From: Leptospira stimsonii
GTDB taxonomy: Bacteria; Spirochaetota; Leptospiria; Leptospirales; Leptospiraceae
Direction: 5' to 3'
Assembly (NCBI RefSeq): GCF_003545885.1
Contig: NZ_QHCT01000003.1
Location: 1-64,000, forward strand
Length of the DNA stretch: 64,000 nucleotides
In this document: one piece after another, positions 20,049-27,801 of the stretch
Position numbering within the stretch: the first letter of the stretch is position 1
Layout of the letters: every line of letters begins with the position of its first letter
Notes under the pieces: generated by a model
Told to the model about the DNA's origin: nothing
Seen by the model: only the letters and a program-made list of their open reading frames with translations
The model's database searches: none
Translations under genes and position numbers: made by a program

Positions 20049-21701
20049 TCAAAAAATCTTAAAACGATCGAGGACCGCCTTCGTTTCTTTCTGAATTCTC
20101 GTCGAATTCCATTTTAGATGTTTTCCTAAGGAACGAAGCAATCGATTCAACTCTTTTTCCTCAGGAAGCCCGGGTACCCCGACGCCGGATCGATGAAAGA
20201 AGAAGTCGGTCGCAAAACGGATGTCTTCCCTTCCCGCGATAAATCTCAACTCGCTTTCAAAAAACTTTTCCCCGTTCTGCAAAGTATAAAATTCTTCCTG
20301 ACCACCGCTCTTAGAAAGAATGGAATACGCTTGCGATCCGTATCGATTGGCGACGATCTCGACCAATTCACCTCTGAGCTTTGGAAATTTTCGACTCAAA
20401 TCCTGAATCAAAGAAGGAAGATCGGAATAATCCCCTGTCGCGGGAGGAATCACTTCCGTTTCACATTCTCGAAAGTTTCCGGGAAGATAGTCCACTACCT
20501 TATCGACGACGGCTTCTCCTACCGCTCGACTCGTCGTATATTTTCCTCCCATCGCGGTAAAGAAGCCCGGAAAGCCTGCGTCTTTATGATCGAATATTTC
20601 AGTCTTGCGGGAAGCGTTGTATGTGGAAGTGGTTTCACTAGGATCCTCCACCAAAGGTCTCAATCCACCGTAATAGAAGTCCACATCTTGAAGAGTGAGA
20701 TCCGTAAAACCGAACGAATAATTCACTTCGCTTAACAATTCCTCGATATCTTTTTTCGTTACTCGAAAAGCGTCCGGGTTATCCGGATATTCCGTATCGG
20801 TCGTTCCGATAATCGTTTTATTTCTCCATGGAATGATAAAAATATGAGTTCCATCTTTTTTCTTAGTTACGATCGTTTTATCGCCGCAGATTTTTCTCGT
20901 AACGACGTGGATTCCTTTCGATCGGACCAAATTTTTATCAGCAGGAACTCCGGCGAGAGATTCCACAAAATCCGCCCAGGGTCCCGCGGCGTTTACTACG
21001 GATTTCGCCTGAAAAACGATTTCTTTTCCGTTTAACTTGTCTTTGGCGACGACCTGATAGGTAGAATCGGAATTTCGACGAATCGAAATGACTTCCGTAT
21101 AATTTTTGGCGACAGCGCCCTTTTCCCTCGAGGAAAAGATGAACTCGGAAGTATGACGTTCCGGATTTAAATTAAGATAATCATAATAAAGATAAGAGCC
21201 CTTTAATTTTTGCCTTTCTAGGCTCGGAGATTCCATGATCGTTTGCTCCTTTGAAAGAAAACTATACTTAGGGATCAAACGATCTTCCGAGATGTTTCGG
21301 TTTCTATCAAAGGACAATGCGTTGTACATCTCCATTCCGAGTTTTAAAACGATTCTTTCGGATTGCGAATACACGGGCACGAGAAATCCCATCGTCTGAA
21401 CCGCATTCGGAGTGATTCTTGCAAGAGTCGCTCTTTCTCTTAGAGATTCCCGAACGAGACCCAATTCAAAATTTTTGAGATAACGCAACCCGCCATGGAT
21501 GAGTTTGGAAGTCGCTTGACTTGTTCCCGACGCATAATCGTTTTTTTCCAACAGAATCGACTTCAGACCTCGTAGTGTAGAATCCCAAAGCACGTTCGCG
21601 CCTGTAATACCTCCGCCCACGATCAGTAAATCGTAGATCGAAGACGTGGATTGTTTGGAAGAAATCGTTTTGATAGAAGCTGACTTTGTTTTTTTTGCCA
21701 T
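20049..21701 (-). CDS. glpD: Glycerol-3-phosphate dehydrogenase, FAD-dependent
   Basis: A 550-residue flavoprotein that oxidises sn-glycerol 3-phosphate to dihydroxyacetone phosphate and passes electrons to quinone at the inner membrane. Visible are the FAD motif LLIVGGGITGANVLWD (about 24-39), GTSQATSKLIHGGLRYL (the family signature), NAAGPWAD for the second dinucleotide-contacting strand, and the C-terminal helical domain. Length fits the family. The stop lies three bases from the end of the convergent TetR gene. The divergent SpoIIE-type phosphatase starts 147 bases upstream. The AGPS-like gene nearby also handles DHAP derivatives. Confidence 0.95.
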   Translation of the reverse strand: MAKKTKSASIKTISSKQSTSSIYDLLIVGGGITGANVLWDSTLRGLKSILLEKNDYASGTSQATSKLIHGGLRYLKNFELGLVRESLRERATLARITPNAVQTMGFLVPVYSQSERIVLKLGMEMYNALSFDRNRNISEDRLIPKYSFLSKEQTIMESPSLERQKLKGSYLYYDYLNLNPERHTSEFIFSSREKGAVAKNYTEVISIRRNSDSTYQVVAKDKLNGKEIVFQAKSVVNAAGPWADFVESLAGVPADKNLVRSKGIHVVTRKICGDKTIVTKKKDGTHIFIIPWRNKTIIGTTDTEYPDNPDAFRVTKKDIEELLSEVNYSFGFTDLTLQDVDFYYGGLRPLVEDPSETTSTYNASRKTEIFDHKDAGFPGFFTAMGGKYTTSRAVGEAVVDKVVDYLPGNFRECETEVIPPATGDYSDLPSLIQDLSRKFPKLRGELVEIVANRYGSQAYSILSKSGGQEEFYTLQNGEKFFESELRFIAGREDIRFATDFFFHRSGVGVPGLPEEKELNRLLRSLGKHLKWNSTRIQKETKAVLDRFKIF

Positions 21702-21848
21702 ACCAGTATTTATTTTTTTAAAAATGCCAAGGTCAACCGCTTTTAACTCAAATGAGAAAAATCAAGAATTTTATAATTTGATATCATTGTATATAAATCC
21801 GAAAACTCTGATTGAAAAATTTAGAATTCCAATAACCTTAGGAATACG

Positions 21849-23819
21849 ATGACCTTTCCCAATACTCTGAAAAAATACTTCCGTCTCTTCTTTGACATAC
21901 AGGAAGATAGAATCCGTTTTGCAGAGGAATATGTGGAAGATCTCCATAGACAGGCAAGATTACTTCATTATCCAGGATCGATCATCGGGACCTTTGTTTG
22001 GTTGGGTTTTGCGTTAGACACCGATCGAAAACTACATCCTGAGTTTCCGGAACTCTTTTATTTTAGAATCGGTTTGAGCTTACTCAGTTCCTTTTTCTTA
22101 ATTGCGATCGCAATTGATAAATTTGTAGGTACAAAACTGAGAGGAAAGGGTTTAGAATGGGCTTATATTCTTTTTTTGTATCTTCTGAACGTAACCGCTT
22201 TTTTTACCGGAAAAATCGCCGACGATCCCAACTACGTTTCTGGACTTCAGATCGTCGTTATGTCGATGGTCTTTATGCCGTTCCCAAGAAAGGCGTTGAT
22301 TCTTCTTTATTCTCTTTCGATTTTCAGCTTTTTGATCGCCGTTCTTTTGTATCATCCGAATCTCTCCACAAACCAAGCATCGTATTCGATGCAAAATCTT
22401 GCGATCAGCTATCTTCTCGCTTTTTTCAGCGGGTTTATTGTGGAGCGATATCGATTCTCCAACTTCGTCAGTCATTTTAAAATTTTAGAAAAGAATCGTG
22501 AGATCTCCGAGAACATGGAACTGATCCAAGGATTAAAGGAAAAACAAGACGGAGATTACTTTCTTACCTCTCTTCTTTTAGATCCGCTCATTGCCAAAAA
22601 GACCGAAAACGGTCCGATTCGAATCAACTTCGCGCTGAACCAGTTTAAGAAGTTCTCCTTTCGTGAAAAAGAATACGAATTAGGCGGAGATTATCTCAGC
22701 GCTTACGACCTGACCCTGCAAGATAAAAAATTCAAGGCATTTATCAACGGGGATGCGATGGGAAAATCCATTCAGGGTGCGGGCGGAGCGCTCGTATTGG
22801 GAGCAGTCTACAACTCGGTGATCATTCGGTCCAGGATGGACCCGGATTCCGCAAACCGTTCTCCGGAACGCTGGCTCAAGGATTGTTTTACGGATCTTCA
22901 AAAAGTATTCGAAACTTTCGACGGAAGTATGCTCGTTTCGGCCGTCTTAGGTCTTGTGGAAGAAAATACGGGAACATTATATTATTTGAATATAGAACAT
23001 CCCTGGTTGGTTCTGTATCGGGATGGAAAAGCTTCCTTTATAGACCCTGAAACGCATTTTTTTAAATTGGGAGTACAAGGAATCAGCGGTCAGGTATTCG
23101 TAAAACTCTTTCAGATGAAACCGGGGGATAAAATTTTCTGCGGTTCCGACGGAAAAGACGACCTAGTTCTGGGTGAAAACTTCGAGGGTAAAAGAAAAAT
23201 CAACGAGGATGAAACCGAATTCTTGCGCAGAGTAGAAGAAGCCAAAGGAGATTTGTCCAAAATCGAGGAGCTTCTTTTGAAGGTCGGAAATTTTTCGGAC
23301 GATTATAGCCTTTTATCGATCGAGTTCACGGAAGCGGTTTCTCGTCCGATCCAACTCGATCGATTCTCAAAAGCCAAAAAGGCGGCTCTGTCGAAAGACT
23401 TTGTAGGAGCTCTTACGATCTACGAAGCGAACGATGGAAAGAATGATTTTTCTTCGGAAGAACTCAAACTTTTAGCCAGGCTTTTGGATAAAACCGGAAA
23501 TCTCTCGGAGGCGCTTCAAAAAGCAGTGCTGGCGTTGAACTTAGATCCGGCGGATCACGAACTTCTTCTTTATACTTCCCTTCTTTCCAAAAGAAGTTAT
23601 TCGCAGACTAAGGATCTTTCCCTCCTCAAAAAATCGGAGGAGTTGGGAGAACGATTTCGACTTCGTTTTCCGGACCATATCAAGAATCTAATTCATCTTT
23701 CCGACGTATATCGACTCCAAGGAAATTTAAATCGCGCTTCTTTTCTCATCGAGAGGGCCGGTGAATTGGATCCCGAAAACGAGCGAGTCAAAGAATTCAA
23801 GGATCTTCTTCGTTCCTAA
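21849..23819 (+). CDS. Membrane SpoIIE-type serine phosphatase with TPR repeats
   Basis: A 656-residue protein in three parts. Residues about 40-205 contain six membrane helices. A coiled linker leads to a PP2C/SpoIIE phosphatase domain at about 235-490, with YELGGDYLSAYDL, NGDAMGKSIQGAGGALVLG, IFCGSDGKDDLV and the final DDYSLLSIEF motif carrying the metal-binding aspartates. From about 505 to 656 are helical TPR-like repeats (NLSEALQKAVLALNLDPADHELL). It likely dephosphorylates an anti-sigma-antagonist-type partner in response to a membrane signal. No partner switch genes are adjacent. Confidence 0.9.
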   Translation: MTFPNTLKKYFRLFFDIQEDRIRFAEEYVEDLHRQARLLHYPGSIIGTFVWLGFALDTDRKLHPEFPELFYFRIGLSLLSSFFLIAIAIDKFVGTKLRGKGLEWAYILFLYLLNVTAFFTGKIADDPNYVSGLQIVVMSMVFMPFPRKALILLYSLSIFSFLIAVLLYHPNLSTNQASYSMQNLAISYLLAFFSGFIVERYRFSNFVSHFKILEKNREISENMELIQGLKEKQDGDYFLTSLLLDPLIAKKTENGPIRINFALNQFKKFSFREKEYELGGDYLSAYDLTLQDKKFKAFINGDAMGKSIQGAGGALVLGAVYNSVIIRSRMDPDSANRSPERWLKDCFTDLQKVFETFDGSMLVSAVLGLVEENTGTLYYLNIEHPWLVLYRDGKASFIDPETHFFKLGVQGISGQVFVKLFQMKPGDKIFCGSDGKDDLVLGENFEGKRKINEDETEFLRRVEEAKGDLSKIEELLLKVGNFSDDYSLLSIEFTEAVSRPIQLDRFSKAKKAALSKDFVGALTIYEANDGKNDFSSEELKLLARLLDKTGNLSEALQKAVLALNLDPADHELLLYTSLLSKRSYSQTKDLSLLKKSEELGERFRLRFPDHIKNLIHLSDVYRLQGNLNRASFLIERAGELDPENERVKEFKDLLRS

Positions 23820-23908
23820 TTCTTTCGGAATTCTGTTGCGAAATTCGATCGAATCCAGATTCTTGTGCTTCGGACAGTTTTATCCTTCCTTCGGAGAATG
23901 AGAGAGAT

Positions 23909-25600
23909 ATGTTTTATACGGAACTCAATACAAAGATAGATTATTCAAGAGATAACTTGAGATGGAACGCTTGGGGCGCTTATGGGCAGGACTTTTTTAG
24001 AGTAGGTCAAATGCAGGAGATTCTTGCGTTTCTTTCCGACGAATTCAATGTCACCGAAATTCGTAAAACTCCTCCCGTCGCCTTGGAAGAAGTAACTCTT
24101 CCGAAATCAGCATTGAGTCCGGCGCAAATTCGTGAACTGAGTAAAATCAGCGGAACCAAACATTTTTCCACGGAACGCAGAGAGAGAATCTTTCATTCCG
24201 CTGGAAAAAGTTACTACGACGTCCTTCGCCTTTCCTTCGATTCACTCAAACATTTTGTAGACGGAGTCATCTATCCTGCAAAGGAATCGGAAATCGTTAA
24301 AATTTTAGAATATTGCTCCAAAAATCAAATCACCGTCATTCCCTTTGGAGGTGGTTCGTCCGTGGTCGGCGGTTTGGAAGTCATCAAAGGAAAGGGACAA
24401 AAGGCGGTTCTTTCCCTGGATACAACCCGAATGGATTCACTCGTTCGACTGGATAAGGAAAGTTTCCTCGCTACCTTTCAGGCTGGAATCTACGGTCCAA
24501 AATTGGAAAAAATCTTGAACGATCAAGGATTCACTCTGGGACACTTTCCACAGTCCTTTGAATATTCTACTCTTGGAGGTTGGATCGCGGCGAGAAGCGC
24601 GGGACAACAATCGAATCGTTACGGAAAGATAGAAGAAATTCTCACCTGCTTGAAGGTTGTAACTCCATCCGGCGTTGTGGAAACCTTGAGAGACCCCGCG
24701 TCTTCCACCGGACCAGACTTAAATCAAATCTTCGCGGGAAGCGAAGGACTTCTTGGTGTCATCACTGAGGTTACGATCAAAGTTCATAAACTTCCCGAGA
24801 CAAGAAAGTATTTCGGAATCGTTTTTCCGAATTTTGAATCGGGTTTAAACTTCATCAAAGAAATCAATCATAGAGAAATTCCGACTTCGATGATTCGACT
24901 TTCAGACGCGAACGAAACCCGTTTGTATCAAACGTTAGGCACGCTTGGCAAAAAGAATACACCGGTCCGCTGGTTAAAGAATAAAATCCAGGATGCGGTT
25001 CTGAATTTCAAGTCGATCGGAGAAGATAAGTGCGTGATACTACTCGGGATGGACGGAACCAAACTCGACGTTTCCCAGAACTTTGCCAAAATCAAAAAAG
25101 TGATTCCTTTGTTTGGAGGATTGTACGCGGGGACTCACCTGGGTGAACAATGGATTCATTCCCGATACAACATGCCCTTCTTAAGAAATCACGTGATGGA
25201 AAACGGAATTGGCGTTGATACGATGGAAACTTCCACGACCTATGACAGAGTTCTTCTTCTTCACAAAGAAGGAGTGAATGCTTTGGAAAAATCGATTCCT
25301 GGTTCGATCGCGATGTGTCATATCTCTCATAGTTATCACGAAGGCGCTTGTCTCTATTATACGATCATCTTCCCGATGGATCCTAAAAAACCGGAGGATC
25401 AGTGGTTTAGAATGAAACGAACCGTGTCGGATTGTTTTATCCAAAACGGGGCCCCGATTTCGCACCACCACGGGGTCGGATTCGATCATAAATCCTGGTA
25501 TGAAAAATCAACCTCCAAACCGGCTCTGCTCGGTTTGAGAGCGTTTAAGAAAGAAATCGATAAGAAAGAAATCTTAAACCCCGGCAAAGTTTTTTACTAA
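23909..25600 (+). CDS. FAD-binding oxidase, alkyl-DHAP-synthase-like
   Basis: A 563-residue member of the VAO/PCMH flavoprotein family, closest in layout to alkyldihydroxyacetonephosphate synthase (AGPS). The FAD-binding part has VIPFGGGSSVVGG (about 145-157) and FPQSFEYSTLGGWIAARSAGQQSNRYG; the C-terminus has CHISHSYHEGACLYYT and SHHHGVGFDHK, the histidine-rich active-site stretch of AGPS. AGPS swaps an acyl chain for a fatty alcohol on acyl-DHAP to form ether lipids. Alternatively it may be a D-lactate/2-hydroxyacid-type oxidase, but the HHH motif favours AGPS. A terminator follows at once. Confidence 0.85.
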   Translation: MFYTELNTKIDYSRDNLRWNAWGAYGQDFFRVGQMQEILAFLSDEFNVTEIRKTPPVALEEVTLPKSALSPAQIRELSKISGTKHFSTERRERIFHSAGKSYYDVLRLSFDSLKHFVDGVIYPAKESEIVKILEYCSKNQITVIPFGGGSSVVGGLEVIKGKGQKAVLSLDTTRMDSLVRLDKESFLATFQAGIYGPKLEKILNDQGFTLGHFPQSFEYSTLGGWIAARSAGQQSNRYGKIEEILTCLKVVTPSGVVETLRDPASSTGPDLNQIFAGSEGLLGVITEVTIKVHKLPETRKYFGIVFPNFESGLNFIKEINHREIPTSMIRLSDANETRLYQTLGTLGKKNTPVRWLKNKIQDAVLNFKSIGEDKCVILLGMDGTKLDVSQNFAKIKKVIPLFGGLYAGTHLGEQWIHSRYNMPFLRNHVMENGIGVDTMETSTTYDRVLLLHKEGVNALEKSIPGSIAMCHISHSYHEGACLYYTIIFPMDPKKPEDQWFRMKRTVSDCFIQNGAPISHHHGVGFDHKSWYEKSTSKPALLGLRAFKKEIDKKEILNPGKVFY

Positions 25601-25613
25601 GAATAGAAATCCT

Positions 25614-25660
25614 TTTACAAAAAGGGGGTTTCTACAAACTATAAAATCCCTTTTTGTAAA
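25614..25660 (+). terminator. Inverted repeat after the AGPS-like gene
   Basis: TTTACAAAAAGGG (25614-25626) is perfectly complementary to CCCTTTTTGTAAA (25648-25660), a 13-bp stem with a 21-base loop that begins 13 bases past the stop codon. The T-run lies inside the distal arm rather than after it, so it may act as a terminator or a transcript-end stabiliser. Confidence 0.55.
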
Positions 25661-25690
25661 CCGTATATCCTAAACCGGCAAGGGAACTGA

Positions 25691-25810
25691 ATCTTCCGAA
25701 AAACTGTCGGAACAACGACCTCGCCGTGAAAGCGCGACCGCCCCACCCTGATTGGGTGGAGGTGGAGAGGTGGCGGGAAAAAATCAGGGAAGTTCTCCAT
25801 ACCAGAAAAT
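25691..25810. repeat. Dispersed intergenic repeat, copy A
   Basis: This 120-bp stretch aligns with 53099-53220 along its full length. Shared blocks in the same order are CCGTGAAAGCG (25724), GCCCCACCC (25740), GGGTGGAG (25754) and GGTGGCGG (25769) followed by an A-run. CCACCC and GGGTGG can form a short hairpin. It lies between a plus-strand and a minus-strand gene and has no supported coding frame. The rest of the 25661-26048 gap holds nothing else I recognise. Confidence 0.7.
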
Positions 25811-26048
25811 GAACCTTTTCACAAGCGCAAAAACGTAACTCCGCCGGTAGGAACTCCTAGAAAAATTCAAATTGGGATCTTTCTTGATTCTAAAAACCTT
25901 TCCGACTTGGGATGAGGTTTGCGCGTAAAACCAAAAGAATTTGAAATCCGCTCTCAATTGATTTTCATTTCGATAATCTATCGAAACCACTTTCTTCCGC
26001 GATCAAACGATTTTGATTTTTTAAAGATAGGCTCTTAACCCAAAAAAA

Positions 26049-26069
26049 AGCCGGCGAATTTCACCGGCT
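26049..26069 (-). terminator. Intrinsic terminator of the enoyl-CoA hydratase gene
   Basis: AGCCGG (26049-26054) pairs with CCGGCT (26064-26069) around a 9-base loop; on the minus strand eight T residues follow. It lies 30 bases beyond the stop of the enoyl-CoA hydratase-family gene. Confidence 0.75.
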
Positions 26070-26098
26070 AACTATATTTATTTTTTCTAAATTAGAAT

Positions 26099-26866
26099 TT
26101 ACTGAAACACTGGTCTTCTTCTTTCGAGAATGGATTTCATTCCCTCCTGACCGTTCCGGGAAAAAACCGCATTCGATAAAAGGGTAATATCTCTTTCGGC
26201 GTTTTTTTCTGCAAACATCCGAACCGGATCCCGAAGAGAGACCTTGATTCCGATCACCGATTCGATCGCCATATCCTTGAATTGTTCGCAGTATTTTCTT
26301 GCTTTCGTCATCATCTCTTCGGTGGAAGTCGCAACGTCGTCGATCAACCCGATCTCTTTTGCTTCTTCGGCTTTCAGACCCTTTCCCGAATAAAGAAGAT
26401 CACGCGCCGCGGTGATTCCGACTGTTTCTTTCAACATAAAGCCGGCTACCGATGGAAAATTGATACCGATCTGCGATTCCGGAAAACCGAGACGGCCTTT
26501 CTTTTCCACCATCATTCTATAATCGCAAAAGATCGCGTAAACCGCACCTAAACCCATGGAATGACCGTTCATTGCGCAAACGATCGGCCTTTCAAAAAAA
26601 AGAAGTTTCGAAGCCGTATCCAGCGCAAGACGAAGCACTTCTTGAATTTGTTCCAAGGTCTTTCCCACGAAAATTTCCGGATTAAACCCGTTGGAAAAAA
26701 ATTTCTCATTTTTGGAAGTAAGAATCACCGCTTTAATGGAAGGATCCTTCGATATCGAATCGAGTTTTGCGGAGATCGTCTTAAAAAAATCACCGTTCAA
26801 AGAATTGACCTCGTTTGTTTCGATATAGAGTTCCAGAATATGATTGTTTCTAATTTCAGAAAGCAT
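26099..26866 (-). CDS. Enoyl-CoA hydratase/isomerase family protein
   Basis: A 255-residue crotonase-fold protein. The oxyanion-hole strand is AVILTSKNEKFFSNGFNPEIF (about 47-67), the second is CAMNGHSMGLGAVYAIFCDYRMM, and GFPESQIGINFP carries the acidic residue at the usual second catalytic position. Members hydrate, isomerise or otherwise process acyl-CoA esters in fatty acid oxidation. The first catalytic Glu of classical hydratases is replaced around GLGAVYA, so isomerase or a related reaction is equally possible. AGGAG lies upstream of the ATG on the minus strand. It is a single-gene unit with its own terminator. Confidence 0.9.
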   Translation of the reverse strand: MLSEIRNNHILELYIETNEVNSLNGDFFKTISAKLDSISKDPSIKAVILTSKNEKFFSNGFNPEIFVGKTLEQIQEVLRLALDTASKLLFFERPIVCAMNGHSMGLGAVYAIFCDYRMMVEKKGRLGFPESQIGINFPSVAGFMLKETVGITAARDLLYSGKGLKAEEAKEIGLIDDVATSTEEMMTKARKYCEQFKDMAIESVIGIKVSLRDPVRMFAEKNAERDITLLSNAVFSRNGQEGMKSILERRRPVFQ

Positions 26867-26997
26867 GTTTTCGCTCCTAATACTACGATTGTGAATGAGT
26901 GTATGATACGATTTCGATTCTATCCGTTATCGTATCGTTCGTTAAGCTTGATCCAAAATGACGAACCGAGGAATGTTGTAAACTCGATCTTTTTCTC

Positions 26998-27786
26998 TTA
27001 AAACTGAAATTTAGAATCGGGAATCGTTTCCGAGAGTGCGATCTTTTTCATTTTGATTTCAATCTTGTTCTGATCCAGATTCGTTTTCGGCTCTACAATT
27101 CTTGTGATCGTAGTCTTTGGCGGAAAGGAAACGATTCCCTGAACTTTCGTGATCGCCTTGAGATTGCTCTTTTTGGAAAGGAGCTCGACGGAACCGATCC
27201 CGAAATCGGTCATCCAAAATGTGATATCTTCCCCCGGTTTTTTTACGAGAATCGCTCGTTCCGAAAGATTGACGAAGATCGGATCCGCACCCGCGAGTCC
27301 CGAACTATTATTGGAAAGAAGGGAATACAAAACCGGGAACGGAATCGTGGATTGTTTTTTCCCAGTTGGATCCTTAAAAACGATATCCCCCATCGGAAGA
27401 GTTTGTGTATTCGAATTTGCGGTTTTGATCTGAATCGAAACCCCATCCGTAAAAACGCGGGAGACGATCATTCCGAAAAAAGGATCCGAAAGTTCGATAT
27501 ACATTTTGCCGGAAGGACGGTCGTAGTAGATCTTACCGTCCGCGGAAAAACTTTCCTTCTTAGGAACGAAGTTTTCGATTCTCATGGAGAATTCACCGGA
27601 GTAAGATGTATTCTTATTTTCTAATTCTTTGATCGACTTTAGGATCCGCACTGCTTCCGGATTTTTGGAGGATAAGAATTTTAAATTCCCTTTGTCTGGA
27701 AAGGAAATTTCTTCGATCTGCGGCGTGGTGCAATTGTAAAACATCGCCAAGAATAGGAAATAAATAGAATGTAGTTTCAGGTTCAT
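26998..27786 (-). CDS. LolA-like lipoprotein
   Basis: A 262-residue lipoprotein. The signal peptide ends in A-M-F-Y-N-C, a relaxed spirochaete-type lipobox with Cys19. The mature protein has the alternating strands and phrases of LolA/LolB/DUF4292-type half-barrels (SYSGEFSMRIENF, ADGKIYYDRPSGKMYIEL, FPVLYSLLSNNSSG). Such folds carry lipids or lipoproteins through the periplasm, so a role in envelope lipid or lipoprotein handling is plausible but unproven. The large TPR-protein gene lies upstream on the same strand with 15 bases between, so they form an operon. Confidence 0.78.
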   Translation of the reverse strand: MNLKLHSIYFLFLAMFYNCTTPQIEEISFPDKGNLKFLSSKNPEAVRILKSIKELENKNTSYSGEFSMRIENFVPKKESFSADGKIYYDRPSGKMYIELSDPFFGMIVSRVFTDGVSIQIKTANSNTQTLPMGDIVFKDPTGKKQSTIPFPVLYSLLSNNSSGLAGADPIFVNLSERAILVKKPGEDITFWMTDFGIGSVELLSKKSNLKAITKVQGIVSFPPKTTITRIVEPKTNLDQNKIEIKMKKIALSETIPDSKFQF

Positions 27787-27801
27787 TAGAATACCGATTT
27801 T

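Noticed and set aside
22152..22475. Antisense frame inside the SpoIIE phosphatase gene
   Set aside because: It is antisense to the membrane domain and has no start signals; low codon bias.
25784..25990. 68-codon minus-strand frame in the gap with repeat A
   Set aside because: It has no ribosome binding site and starts inside the repeat; aromatic-rich composition typical of AT-rich non-coding DNA.
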